NCBI RefSeq assembly: GCF_900177725.1
Contig: NZ_FXAT01000015.1
Location: 111,459 to 175,458, forward strand
Source of the DNA: Paraburkholderia susongensis
Lineage (GTDB): Bacteria; Pseudomonadota; Gammaproteobacteria; Burkholderiales; Burkholderiaceae
Direction: 5' to 3'
DNA: 64,000 nt
Positions 15,938 to 24,594 of the stretch are shown in pieces; position 1 is the first letter of the stretch; each line of letters starts with the position of its first letter. A model generated the notes under the pieces. It saw only the letters and a program-made list of their open reading frames with translations, did no database searches and was not told the DNA's origin. The position numbers were made by a program, and so were the translations under genes.

Positions 15938-17200
15938 ATGACTCGATCCGCATTTGACTACGTCGACGGCGTATTGCACGCCGAAGGCGTGTCCGCCGTT
16001 TCCCTCGCCGAGCAATTCGGCACGCCGCTCTACGTCTATTCGCGCGCCGCGCTCACCGCCGCCTGGAACGCCTACGCGGGCGCCTGCGCCGGACGTCGCG
16101 CGAGCGTGCACGTGGCCGTCAAGGCCAACAGCAATCTCGCGGTGCTGAACGTGTTCGCGCGCCTAGGCGCGGGCTTCGACATCGTGTCGGGCGGCGAACT
16201 CGCGCGCGTGCTCGCGGCCGGCGGCAAAGCGGAAAACACCGTGTTTTCGGGCGTCGGCAAGCAGGCGAACGAAATGCGCGACGCGCTCGCGGCGGGCGTC
16301 AAATGTTTCAACGTCGAGTCGATTCCCGAACTCGATCGCCTCAATGCAGTGGCGGGAGAAATGGGCAGGAAGGCGCCGGTATCGCTGCGCGTGAACCCCG
16401 ACGTCGACGCGAAAACGCATCCGTACATTTCCACGGGTCTGAAGACGAACAAGTTCGGCGTCGCCTTCGAAGACGCGCGCGCCACGTATCAGGCGGCCGC
16501 GGCGATGGCGAATCTCGAGGTGGTCGGCATCGACTGTCATATCGGCTCGCAGATCACTGAAGTCGCGCCTTATCTCGACGCGATCGACAAGGTGCTGGAA
16601 CTGGTCGAGCAGATCGAGCAGGACGGCATGACGATTCGCCACATCGACGTGGGCGGCGGTCTCGGCATCACCTACGACGACGAAACGCCGCCGGAAATCG
16701 GCGAGTTCGTGCGCACGGTGCTCGATCGCATCGAAGCGCGCGGCCACGGCCACCGCGAAGTGTATTTCGAGCCGGGCCGCTCGCTGGTCGGCAACGCGGG
16801 AGTGCTGCTCACGCGCGTCGAGTTTCTCAAGCCGGGCGTGGAAAAGAACTTCGCGATCGTCGACGCGGCCATGACCGATCTCGCGCGCCCCGCGATGTAC
16901 GAGGCGTATCACGCAATCGAGCCGGTCGTGAAGCGCGACGTGCCGGCTCACGTGTACGACGTGGTCGGCCCGGTGTGCGAAAGCGGCGACTGGCTCGGCC
17001 GCGAACGCCTGCTCGCGGTCGAGCCGGGCGATCTGCTCGCGATCCGCTCGGCCGGCGCGTACGGCTTCGTGATGAGCTCGAACTACAACACGCGTGCGCG
17101 CGCCGCCGAGGTGATGGTAGATGGTACACAGGCGCACGTGGTTCGCGCACGTGAAGAGATCCAGCAGTTGTTTGCAGGTGAAACGGTTTTGCCGGCGTAA
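15938..17200 (+). CDS. lysA: Diaminopimelate decarboxylase
   Basis: A PLP-dependent fold-type III enzyme that makes L-lysine from meso-diaminopimelate, the last step of lysine synthesis. The 420-residue protein shows the PLP lysine Lys62 in HVAVKANSN, the glycine-rich phosphate-binding DVGGGLGITY, the substrate-binding FEPGRSLVGNAG and the active-site Cys347 in GPVCESGDWL. Length and motifs are normal. It follows lptM by 9 bases and ends before a strong bidirectional terminator. Confidence 0.97.
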   Translation: MTRSAFDYVDGVLHAEGVSAVSLAEQFGTPLYVYSRAALTAAWNAYAGACAGRRASVHVAVKANSNLAVLNVFARLGAGFDIVSGGELARVLAAGGKAENTVFSGVGKQANEMRDALAAGVKCFNVESIPELDRLNAVAGEMGRKAPVSLRVNPDVDAKTHPYISTGLKTNKFGVAFEDARATYQAAAAMANLEVVGIDCHIGSQITEVAPYLDAIDKVLELVEQIEQDGMTIRHIDVGGGLGITYDDETPPEIGEFVRTVLDRIEARGHGHREVYFEPGRSLVGNAGVLLTRVEFLKPGVEKNFAIVDAAMTDLARPAMYEAYHAIEPVVKRDVPAHVYDVVGPVCESGDWLGRERLLAVEPGDLLAIRSAGAYGFVMSSNYNTRARAAEVMVDGTQAHVVRAREEIQQLFAGETVLPA

Positions 17201-17261
17201 ACCTCGAGCAATGTCAAACAGCGCGGCAAAGTCCGCGCCGGATTTCGAACTGAGCGCAAAC

Positions 17262-17294
17262 AAAAAGGCGATGCCGCAGTGGCATCGCCTTTTT
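17262..17294 (+). terminator. Bidirectional terminator between lysA and msrQ
   Basis: A perfect 14-base stem (AAAAAGGCGATGCC / GGCATCGCCTTTTT) with loop GCAGT lies between two convergent genes. T-tracts are present in both directions. Confidence 0.88.
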
Positions 17295-17343
17295 GCTATT
17301 GGGCGCTATCGCTATCGAAACAGCGTGAGCCGAACGCTCACCG

Positions 17344-18054
17344 TCACCGTCGGCGCGTCTTCATGCTCCGCTCGCGCAGCCACACGACCAGGCGCCAGCC
17401 GAGCAACGCGATCATGATCGCGCCGTAAATCTTCGGCAGCAGCAGATCGTGCTTGCCCGCCTTCATCCACCAGAAGTGCAGGATCGCGAGCGCGCCGATC
17501 GCATAGATCGCGCGATGCAGCGTTTGCCAGCGGCGCCCGAGCTTGCGCACCATCGCGCGCGGCGACGTGACCGCGAGCGCGATCAGCAGCACGAACGCCG
17601 CGAAGCCCACCGTGATGAACGGCCGCTTGCCGATGTCCTTGAAAATCGCCGCAAGATCGAACCACTTGTCGAACCAGAGGTAAGTGGTGAAATGCAGCGT
17701 GGCGTAGAAGAACGTGTAGAGCCCGAGCATGCGCCGGAAACGCACGAACGCGGCGACGCCGGTGAGGCGGCGCAACGGCGTCACGGCAAGCGTGATGCAG
17801 AGGAACACGAGCGTCCACAGGCCCGTGGAGCGCGTGATGAACTCGATGGGATTCGCGCCGAGCCGGTCGGTCACGCCGAACAGCACGAGGCGCGCGAGCG
17901 GGTACAGCGCCGCGATGAACACCGCGACCTTGGCCGGCACGATCCAGCGCGCGCCGCCAGTGCGCCGCTGCGCCGCCGACGATGCACGCGCGGCGGACGC
18001 CGCGCGCGGTCTTACAGGTTCGGGCCGGGTGGCGGATTGCGTATCGGAAGTCAT
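17344..18054 (-). CDS. msrQ: MsrQ, haem-binding membrane subunit of the periplasmic methionine sulfoxide reductase
   Basis: An inner membrane b-type cytochrome that passes electrons to MsrP. The 236-residue protein has an Ala/Arg-rich cytoplasmic N-terminus (about 35 residues), then some six hydrophobic helices. Candidate haem-ligand histidines are in YATLHFTTYLWFD, WQTLHRAIYAIG and ALAILHFWWMKAGK. The RFRRMLGLYTFFYATLHF block is diagnostic of the ferric-reductase-like MsrQ family. It begins 10 bases after msrP in the same direction, the standard msrPQ operon. Confidence 0.94.
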   Translation of the reverse strand: MTSDTQSATRPEPVRPRAASAARASSAAQRRTGGARWIVPAKVAVFIAALYPLARLVLFGVTDRLGANPIEFITRSTGLWTLVFLCITLAVTPLRRLTGVAAFVRFRRMLGLYTFFYATLHFTTYLWFDKWFDLAAIFKDIGKRPFITVGFAAFVLLIALAVTSPRAMVRKLGRRWQTLHRAIYAIGALAILHFWWMKAGKHDLLLPKIYGAIMIALLGWRLVVWLRERSMKTRRR

Positions 18055-18064
18055 CGCCCTCGCC

Positions 18065-19060
18065 TCAGAAATTCTTCTTCAGGTCCATGCCCTGATAGAG
18101 CAACGCGACCTGATCGCCGTAGCCGTTGAACATCAGCGTCTTGCGCTTCGGCGTGAAAAAGCCGTCCTCGCCGATGCGCCGCTCGGTCGCCTGGCTCCAG
18201 CGCGGATGATCGACGTTCGGATTCACGTTCGAATAAAAGCCGTATTCGTTCGACGCGTAGGTGTTCCAACTGGTCGGCGGCTGCTTCTCGACGAAGCGGA
18301 TTTTCACGAGCGATTTCGCACTCTTGAAGCCGTACTTCCACGGCACCACGACGCGCACCGGCGCGCCGTTCTGGTTCGGCAGCACCTGGCCGTAGAGGCC
18401 CATCGTCAGCAGCGTCAGTGGATGCATCGCTTCGTCCATCCGCAAGCCTTCGGAATACGGCCAGTCGAGCACGGGCGTCGAGAGCCCCGGCATCTGCGAC
18501 GGATCGGCGAGCGTGATGAACTGCACGTATTTGGCATTGCCGGTGGGCTCGACGCGTTTGATCAGCTCCGAAAGCGAGACGCCAATCCACGGCACCACAA
18601 TCGACCAGCCCTCGACGCAGCGATGCCGGTACACGCGCTCCTCGAGCGGCGCGAGCTTCAGCAATTCGTCGATGTCGTACACCTTCGGATTCTTGATCTC
18701 GCCCTCGACGCTCACCTTCCACGGACGCGGCCGCAGCGTGCCCGCGTTCTGCGCGGGGTCGGATTTGTCGGTGCCGAACTCGTAGAAATTGTTGTACGTC
18801 GTGATGTCCTTGTACGGCGTGATCTTGTCCAGCGCGACGAACTTCGTGTTGGTCCTCGCCGCGAGCTTCTGCGCCTTCGGATCCGGCGACGAGTACGTCG
18901 CGAGCGCCTCGCCGCTTACACCGATCAGGCTGCCGAGCGCCATCGCGCCCGCCGCCTGCAGGATGCGCCGCCGGTTCTCGAACACGTGCCGTGGCGTGAT
19001 TTCGCTGCGCGCGATGTCATCGCCGGTCAGTTGAATTCTGTCGCTTCGCTTGATCCACAT
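18065..19060 (-). CDS. msrP: MsrP, molybdopterin catalytic subunit of the periplasmic methionine sulfoxide reductase
   Basis: Reduces methionine sulfoxide in periplasmic proteins damaged by reactive oxygen or chlorine species. The 331-residue precursor carries a twin-arginine signal (RRRILQAAGAMALGSL, from residue 30), as expected for a cofactor-loaded protein exported folded. The molybdenum ligand is Cys148 in YRHRCVEGWSIVVPW. VVVPWKYGFKSAKSLVKIRF and TSWNTYASNEYGFYSNVNP are family blocks. ATG 19060 has AAGGAG eight bases upstream, so the longer upstream frame to 19231 is not coding. Confidence 0.95.
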   Translation of the reverse strand: MWIKRSDRIQLTGDDIARSEITPRHVFENRRRILQAAGAMALGSLIGVSGEALATYSSPDPKAQKLAARTNTKFVALDKITPYKDITTYNNFYEFGTDKSDPAQNAGTLRPRPWKVSVEGEIKNPKVYDIDELLKLAPLEERVYRHRCVEGWSIVVPWIGVSLSELIKRVEPTGNAKYVQFITLADPSQMPGLSTPVLDWPYSEGLRMDEAMHPLTLLTMGLYGQVLPNQNGAPVRVVVPWKYGFKSAKSLVKIRFVEKQPPTSWNTYASNEYGFYSNVNPNVDHPRWSQATERRIGEDGFFTPKRKTLMFNGYGDQVALLYQGMDLKKNF

Positions 19061-19207
19061 CGTGCTGCTCCTTGCCGGCCCGCCGCGCGACGCACGTTGC
19101 CGGGCCATATTGATGATCGTCCGTTCGAGGGCGTCTGTCATCCACAGGTACTCACTTAGGTACTCGTTCGGCGAACACCCGGATGCAACAGATATTCCTT
19201 CGGCCAT

Positions 19208-19240
19208 AAAAAAACCGCCGGTGCAAAGCACCCGGCGGTT
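19208..19240 (-). terminator. Terminator after ccsB
   Basis: On the minus strand a GC-rich stem (AACCGCCGGGTGC pairing with GCACCGGCGGTT, one bulge) is followed by seven T. It lies 26 bases past the ccsB stop and separates it from msrP. Confidence 0.82.
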
Positions 19241-19265
19241 CTTAGTCGGTTCAGCGCGACGGATC

Positions 19266-20474
19266 TTACAGCTTGCCGTAACTATGCAAGCCCGACAGGA
19301 ACATGTTCACGCCAAGGAATGCGAAGGTCGTGACCAGCAGGCCGGTCAGCGCCCACCATGCTGCCACTGCGCCGCGCAGCCCCTTCATCAGACGCATGTG
19401 CAGCCACGCCGCGTAGTTCAGCCACACGATCAGCGCCCACGTCTCCTTCGGGTCCCAGCTCCAGTAGCCGCCCCATGCTTCGGCGGCCCACAACGCGCCC
19501 AGAATCGTCGCGATCGTGAAGAACGCGAAGCCGACCGCGATCGACTTGTACATCAGGTCGTCGAGCACGTCGAGCGCGGGCAGACGGTCCGCCAGCACGC
19601 CGCGCTCCTTCGCCAGATACGCGACGCCGACCATCGCCGAGAGCGCGAAGCTGCCATAGCCGATAAAGTTCGCCGGCACGTGAATCTTCATCCACCAGCT
19701 TTGCAGCGCCGGCACGAGCGGCTGGATCTGCTGCGCGTCGCGCGCGACCGAGTACCACATCAGGAAGCCGACCGCCGCGCTGATCACGAGCAGCACGAAC
19801 GCCCCGAGCGCGCGCGTGTTGTAGTGCTGCTCGTAGTACAGGTAGAACAGCGCCGTAATCAGGCTGAACAGCACGAACACTTCATAGAGGTTCGAGATCG
19901 GAATATGGCCGACGTCCGCGCCGATCAGATACGACTCGTACCAGCGCACCATCATGCCGACGAAGCCCATCAGCACGGCCGCCCACGTCATTTTCGAGCC
20001 GATCGCCGCGCCTGTCGGCGAGCGCGACAGCAGCCCGATCCAGTAGAACACGGTCGCGAACACGAACAGCGCGCTCATCCACAGGATCGCGGACTGGCTC
20101 GACAGAAAATACTTGAGGAAGAACTCGTTGTCGGCGCGGCTCAGATCGCCGTGGTAGATCTGGATGGCGAGCAGCGACAGCGCGGCGATTCCCACCATCA
20201 GCGGACGCACCGGCTTCCAGCGCCAGCCGAGCACGACGAAGACGGGCACCGCGCACACCAGCACGAGCTTGTCGTAATAGTTCATGAACGGGTGATAGCG
20301 CGACAGCGCAAACCCGGCGCCCCCTACCAGGACAAGGGCGAACAGCCAGTCGACGATGCCGAGCCGTTTCAGGAACGGCCGCTCGTCATAGTGCGGGAGT
20401 TCGGGCGTGCCGCTCGCGAACGCCTTGTCGGCGCGCGGAACGGACGAGGATGAGGAAACCTGAGTCAAGTCCAT
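19266..20474 (-). CDS. ccsB: Cytochrome c biogenesis protein CcsB (ResC/CcsA family)
   Basis: The membrane haem-handling half of the system II cytochrome c maturation machinery, which carries haem across the membrane and attaches it to CxxCH apocytochromes together with ResB. The 402-residue protein has about eight membrane segments and the tryptophan-rich haem-handling motif WGGYWSWDPKETWALIVWL. Conserved histidine regions are in ADVGHIPISNLYE, WMKIHVPANFIGYG and AAWLHMRL. It starts 4 bases after the resB stop, forming the resBC pair. Naming varies (CcsA, CcsB, ResC). Confidence 0.93.
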   Translation of the reverse strand: MDLTQVSSSSSVPRADKAFASGTPELPHYDERPFLKRLGIVDWLFALVLVGGAGFALSRYHPFMNYYDKLVLVCAVPVFVVLGWRWKPVRPLMVGIAALSLLAIQIYHGDLSRADNEFFLKYFLSSQSAILWMSALFVFATVFYWIGLLSRSPTGAAIGSKMTWAAVLMGFVGMMVRWYESYLIGADVGHIPISNLYEVFVLFSLITALFYLYYEQHYNTRALGAFVLLVISAAVGFLMWYSVARDAQQIQPLVPALQSWWMKIHVPANFIGYGSFALSAMVGVAYLAKERGVLADRLPALDVLDDLMYKSIAVGFAFFTIATILGALWAAEAWGGYWSWDPKETWALIVWLNYAAWLHMRLMKGLRGAVAAWWALTGLLVTTFAFLGVNMFLSGLHSYGKL

Positions 20475-20478
20475 GATC

Positions 20479-22692
20479 TTATCGGGTCGAATCCTGTGAG
20501 CTTGCCGACGGCGCGCCGGTCTGAGCGGGCGGGCTGGCGGCGTCGGCTGCTTCGATGAGTTTCGCGCCCAGTGCGGCGCCTACGGCGTCGCGCGTCTGGA
20601 CGAACTCCTTTTCGAAGTCGAGCGTCTTGCGCGCGCTCGACATCGCCATCACGACGTTCGTGCCGTGGCCCGTATCCTTGAGCCAGAACCACAGGCGCCG
20701 TTCGCGAACGTAGAACATCGAAAAGATGCCCAATACGAGAAGCAGGCTGCCAAGATACACGACTTTTTTGCCCGGCGCGCGCGTCAACTGAAATACCGAA
20801 GCTTGCACCTGCTTGAATGAGTCAAGCTGCAGATAGACCGGCGATCCATACAGAAAGCTGTCGGACATCGCGTTGAGCGAACTCTGAACGAACCGGCTCG
20901 TGTCCGCGTTGGCCGTTGCGGCAGGCTCGCCGAGCTGCTGGCGCGACAGCTGCCACAGGTCCCACGTCACGCCTTCGAGCATGCGCAGCAGCAGGCCCGC
21001 GGCCTTTTCCTGCTCACCCTTCGGCACCGAGCGGTCGATAAAACCGGCGATCGCCTGGAAGCCGCCCGGCGTTTCGCCATTCGGCATCTTCATGCTGCTG
21101 TCCGCGCCAGCAAACAGGGTCAGCACCCGCAGCGCACTTTCCTCCAGATGCTGCTGCAGTTCGGCGTTCGAGCCCGGCACCGAACGCAGCGCAAACTGAT
21201 GAGCAGCCGTGGCGCGCATGGCCGGGTCTTCGAGCGTCGCACGCAGGTTCATCCACTCCTTGAGCGTGCCGCCGCTGTCGGCGGGAATGCGCAGGTAGCG
21301 GAACGGATCGTCGGGATTCAGGCGCATGCCGGCGAGGAACATCTTTTCGCCGCCGACGTCCACCGGCAGCATGTAGTTGTTGTACTCACGCGCCTGGCCG
21401 TCCTTGCCGCGAATCTTGTATTGCACCGACGGGCCGACGTTGTGCAGATCGAGCGGCTTCGAGGTCTTCGCGCCGGAGCCGAGGCGCTCGTCGAACGCCT
21501 CTTTCAGCGATTGATGCGCGGCGACACCGCGCGCATCGTTCTGGCCGTTGCCGTTCGAGATGTTTTCGACGTTGATTGCGCGGAAGTCGGTAAATTCGAC
21601 AGTCTGGCCGTCGGCGAGCGGCGTGGCCGCGCTCAACGGCGCGCTGCCGCCGATCGTGCCGCCGAACGGCGCGGACTTCGCGCTCGGGCCGGACATCGGG
21701 TACGCGGTCATCTGCATCTGCGAGCCGCCGTCCTGGAAACTCGACTGATAGATCGACACGCCGTCGTATTCGAACGGCTTGTTGACCTCCACGCGCGCCG
21801 GCACGCGCGCGCCGGTCTTGTGATCGATCACGACGATGTCGCTTGCGAACAGCTTCGGCATGCCGGTCGAGTAGTAATCGACGATGAACTTGTTCAGCTC
21901 GATCGAAAACGGCAGGTCCTGGATCAGCGAGCCGTCGGGCTGGTTCAGGATCGCCGTCGACACGTGCTGCCCTTCGGGCACCCACGCGTAGCCGCGGAAC
22001 GTCGGGTTCGATTGCGACAGGCGGTGCTCGGGCGGAATGTCGTTGATGACCGTGTTCGAGCGGATCGGCGACTTGTCGAAGAGCCACATCTGCAGCTTGA
22101 TCGGCAGATTGCTGTCGAGCAGACCACCGAGGCAGATCACCACGATCGCGATGTGCGCGGAGATGTAGCCGAATTTCGTCATCGCGCCGCGCTTCGCGGC
22201 GATCAGCGTCGCGCCTTCCGACTCGCGCGTGACGAACTTGTAGCCGAGCTTCGCCGAGAGCTTGCCGAGCACCGCCGCGCTCTGCGCGCGCGTGCCGCGC
22301 ACGGCGAACTCGCCCTTGTGATGGAACGCACGCAGACTGCCTTCGCGGACCTTGTCCTTCCAGCTCTTCACGTCGGCGACCATCTTCGGTGCATTGCGGA
22401 TCACGCACAGCGACACCGACACCATCAGGAAGCCGAGAATCAGCATGAACCACCACGAGCTGTACACCGTGTAGAGGCTCAGCGCGCGGAAGATGTCCGC
22501 CCAGAACGGGCCGAACTGGTTGACGTAGTTGGGATACGGATCGTCCTGCGTGAGGACGGTGCCGATGATGCTGGCGATCGACAGAATCACGAGCAGCGCA
22601 ATGGCGAAGCGCATCGAGCTCAGGAGCTCGATGATGCTGCGCAAGACGCGATTGCTCGACTTCGACTGCAAATCCGACGTGGTGACGCTCAT
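20479..22692 (-). CDS. resB: Cytochrome c biogenesis protein ResB
   Basis: A partner of the ResC-type protein in system II cytochrome c biogenesis. The 737-residue protein has N-terminal membrane helices (SMRFAIALLVILSIASIIGTVL, YSSWWFMLILGFLMVSVSLCVI, FGYISAHIAIVVICLGGLLDSNLP), a large periplasmic domain (about 200-620) and a last helix near 640-660 (KVVYLGSLLLVLGIFSMFYVRERRLWFWL). FYVRERRLW is a ResB hallmark. ATG 22692 is preceded by CGGAG. A terminator upstream separates it from the cytochrome c4 gene, which encodes one likely substrate of the system. Confidence 0.94.
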   Translation of the reverse strand: MSVTTSDLQSKSSNRVLRSIIELLSSMRFAIALLVILSIASIIGTVLTQDDPYPNYVNQFGPFWADIFRALSLYTVYSSWWFMLILGFLMVSVSLCVIRNAPKMVADVKSWKDKVREGSLRAFHHKGEFAVRGTRAQSAAVLGKLSAKLGYKFVTRESEGATLIAAKRGAMTKFGYISAHIAIVVICLGGLLDSNLPIKLQMWLFDKSPIRSNTVINDIPPEHRLSQSNPTFRGYAWVPEGQHVSTAILNQPDGSLIQDLPFSIELNKFIVDYYSTGMPKLFASDIVVIDHKTGARVPARVEVNKPFEYDGVSIYQSSFQDGGSQMQMTAYPMSGPSAKSAPFGGTIGGSAPLSAATPLADGQTVEFTDFRAINVENISNGNGQNDARGVAAHQSLKEAFDERLGSGAKTSKPLDLHNVGPSVQYKIRGKDGQAREYNNYMLPVDVGGEKMFLAGMRLNPDDPFRYLRIPADSGGTLKEWMNLRATLEDPAMRATAAHQFALRSVPGSNAELQQHLEESALRVLTLFAGADSSMKMPNGETPGGFQAIAGFIDRSVPKGEQEKAAGLLLRMLEGVTWDLWQLSRQQLGEPAATANADTSRFVQSSLNAMSDSFLYGSPVYLQLDSFKQVQASVFQLTRAPGKKVVYLGSLLLVLGIFSMFYVRERRLWFWLKDTGHGTNVVMAMSSARKTLDFEKEFVQTRDAVGAALGAKLIEAADAASPPAQTGAPSASSQDSTR

Positions 22693-22712
22693 TCAAACTC
22701 CGACTGAACAGC

Positions 22713-22759
22713 AAAAAAGGGTGAAGGGCTGTCGTGGCCACGACGCCCTCACCCTTTTC
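22713..22759 (-). terminator. Terminator after the cytochrome c4 gene
   Basis: A long, nearly perfect hairpin (AAAAGGGTG..AGGGC..GTCGTGG and complement, two single-base bulges) is followed on the minus strand by a T-tract. It lies between the cytochrome gene and resB. Confidence 0.8.
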
Positions 22760-22808
22760 TTGTTTTTCACCGGCCTCGCCGGGCCGGTGGCATTCCGTGT
22801 ACGAACTC

Positions 22809-23462
22809 TTAACGCAAGCCCGCGATGTAATCGGCTACTGCCTTGATCTCGTTGTCCGACAGCCGCGATGCTATCGTATGCATCGCTTCGTTGTTATTAC
22901 GCGCGCCGGGACCTTGTGCGAACGCATTCAACTGCGCCACCGAGTACTCGGCCCACTGTCCCGACAAATGCGGGAACTGCGACGGGATGCCTTGCCCTGT
23001 GGGCCCGTGACAGCTCGCGCAGGCCGGCACGCCTCGATCGGCGACACCGCCGCGGTAAATCTGCTGCCCAAGCGCGACGGTGCTCTTGTTGTGCGCATAG
23101 CCCGGCTTCGGCGTCTGCGCCGCGAAATAAGCCGCGACGTTGATCATGTCCTGATCGGAGAGCGCGGCAGCCATGCCCGCCATGATCGCATTGTTGCGCG
23201 CAGGTTGTTTGGCGCCTGCCTGCGTCTTGAAATCCCTAAGTTGCTTGACGAGATACTCAGGATGCTGGCCAGCCAGCTTCGGGTACGCACCGCCGGCGCT
23301 GTTGCCGTCTGCTCCGTGGCACGACGCGCAGACCTGCATTGCGATTGCCTGCCCCCGATTGATGTCCGGCTTTGCCGGTTCTGCTGCTCGTGCCTGAATT
23401 GCCAAACCTGAAAGACCTGCCGCTACGTGAAGCACCATCAGAGTCTTGCACAGTCGATTCAT
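22809..23462 (-). CDS. Dihaem cytochrome c4
   Basis: A periplasmic electron carrier with two haem c groups. The 217-residue precursor has a signal peptide (MNRLCKTLMVLHVAAG...ARA, cleavage near residue 26) and two homologous domains. Each has a CASCH haem site (residues 45-49 and 148-152) and a candidate axial methionine (NNAIMAGMAAAL; NNEAMHTIASRL). The twofold repeat of CASCHG...FPHLSGQ/YPKLAGQ is typical of c4, which passes electrons from the bc1 complex or similar donors to haem-copper oxidases. ATG 23462 is chosen because the signal peptide starts there; a longer frame upstream has no family support. Divergent from engB. Confidence 0.92.
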   Translation of the reverse strand: MNRLCKTLMVLHVAAGLSGLAIQARAAEPAKPDINRGQAIAMQVCASCHGADGNSAGGAYPKLAGQHPEYLVKQLRDFKTQAGAKQPARNNAIMAGMAAALSDQDMINVAAYFAAQTPKPGYAHNKSTVALGQQIYRGGVADRGVPACASCHGPTGQGIPSQFPHLSGQWAEYSVAQLNAFAQGPGARNNNEAMHTIASRLSDNEIKAVADYIAGLR

Positions 23463-23571
23463 TCGCACACCCTGTCTCGTCTTGTGGGATTTTAGAGGTT
23501 TTGCAAAATACGACGACGGCGACCGAGTGACCGCCGGGAGCCCCCAAGGCACGTGGGGCGGCCCCCTCAGG

Positions 23572-23599
23572 TTTTCAGTAAACCATCGTATTGTACAAT
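23572..23599 (+). promoter_or_regulatory. Weak candidate promoter for engB
   Basis: TTTTCA (23572-23577), a 16-base spacer and TACAAT (23594-23599) precede engB by about 85 bases. The -10 overlaps the palindrome TTGTACAA (23591-23598), so the minus strand also carries TACAAT here. The -35 match is poor. Confidence 0.3.
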
Positions 23600-23682
23600 A
23601 ACTCGCTAATCGCTTAGACGCCAGTCGGGCTTGACCCGTCCCCGCTCCGGGTTCCCCGGCGTCTTGAATTCCGGCCTGATCT

Positions 23683-24336
23683 ATGCCCTTCCTGCTCCAC
23701 GAATCCCGCTTCTTCACCACCGTCAATCACCTGCGCGACCTGCCGGCGACCGCGCAACCTGAGATCGCCTTTGCGGGGCGCTCGAACGCGGGTAAGTCGA
23801 CCGCGATCAATATCCTGTGCAATCAGAAGCGGCTCGCCTTCGCGAGTAAGACGCCTGGCCGCACGCAGCACATCAACTATTTTTCGGTCGGCAAGGCGGA
23901 CGATCCGGCAGCGTATCTGGTCGACCTGCCGGGTTACGGTTATGCGGAAGTGCCGGGCGCGGCGAAGGCTCACTGGGAAGCGCTGCTGTCCACGTATCTG
24001 CAATCGCGCTCGCAACTGCGCGGCATGATTCTGATGATGGACTCGCGCCGCCCGCTGACGGAGCTGGACCGGCGCATGATCGAGTGGTTCGCGCCGACCG
24101 GCAAGCCGATCCACACGCTGCTGACCAAATGCGACAAATTGACGCGCCAGGAAAGCACGAACGCGTTGCGTACCACGCAGAAAGGGCTGGCCGAATATCG
24201 CGCCGCCGGCTATCGGGGCGAACTGACCGCACAACTGTTCTCGGCGCTCAAGCGCATTGGGCTCGACGAGGCGCACGAGCTGATCGAAAGCTGGCTGATT
24301 CCCGGCACGGCGGGCGAAACGCAGGCCGCCGAATGA
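23683..24336 (+). CDS. engB: Ribosome biogenesis GTP-binding protein EngB (YsxC/YihA)
   Basis: A TRAFAC-class GTPase needed for late assembly of the large ribosomal subunit. The 217-residue protein shows G1 GRSNAGKS (32-39), the G2 threonine in KTPGRTQHINYF, G3 DLPGYGYAEV (81-90), G4 TKCD (148-151) and G5-like FSALKRIG. Length and motifs are normal for the family. The start ATG at 23683 matches orthologues, though the ribosome site is weak. No terminator is seen on the plus strand after it; the hairpin downstream has its T-tract on the minus strand. Confidence 0.96.
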   Translation: MPFLLHESRFFTTVNHLRDLPATAQPEIAFAGRSNAGKSTAINILCNQKRLAFASKTPGRTQHINYFSVGKADDPAAYLVDLPGYGYAEVPGAAKAHWEALLSTYLQSRSQLRGMILMMDSRRPLTELDRRMIEWFAPTGKPIHTLLTKCDKLTRQESTNALRTTQKGLAEYRAAGYRGELTAQLFSALKRIGLDEAHELIESWLIPGTAGETQAAE

Positions 24337-24397
24337 GCGCCGACTGGCGCTGGAAAAAGTCGAACGCGCACGAAACCACGCTTTCCGGCCGCCCATA

Positions 24398-24425
24398 AAA
24401 AAACCCGCCGCTTGAACGGCGGGTC
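24398..24425 (-). terminator. Rho-independent terminator of the candidate small RNA
   Basis: The stem ACCCGCCG/CGGCGGGT (24404-24411 with 24418-24425, loop of 6) is followed by seven T only on the minus strand (24404-24398). On the plus strand it is followed by CAAAC, so it does not suit engB. No annotated minus-strand gene lies upstream, which implies an unannotated transcript. Confidence 0.8.
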
Positions 24426-24504
24426 AAACAGCCTAATCGAAAAAACGACAGGCACCCGCTCAGGGAGGAGAAGCGGGGAGGTCAGCGCAAGGCGCCTTGC
24501 TCGA
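24398..24504 (-). ncRNA. Candidate small RNA with an anti-Shine-Dalgarno loop
   Basis: Read on the minus strand, this 107-base segment has the layout of a small regulatory RNA. There is a -10-like TATCAT at 24516-24511 and a short palindrome GCAAGGCGCCTTGC. A hairpin follows with stem CCCGCT/AGCGGG (24478-24473 and 24461-24456) and the 11-base loop TCTCCTCCCTG. Then come a GCCT/AGGC hairpin around a T-rich loop and a GC-rich terminator stem with seven T. The CUCCUCC loop is complementary to Shine-Dalgarno sequences, a design known for C-rich-loop sRNAs in alpha- and betaproteobacteria. No -35 is convincing. The 5' end is a guess and expression is not shown. Confidence 0.5.
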
Positions 24505-24594
24505 TCGGTATGATATACCATTGTCTCGAAAAGTTTCCGGGAGCGGAGGCAGGCGCTACTTGTCCACTCCCCCATCCACGATCTTCGATTCGAT

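Noticed and set aside
22809..23726. Long N-terminal extension of cytochrome c4 to 23726
   Set aside because: The extension covers the engB start region and has no similarity features; a normal signal peptide begins at 23462.
24397..24425. The hairpin after engB as the engB terminator
   Set aside because: The T-run is only on the minus strand; on the plus strand the stem is followed by CAAAC.
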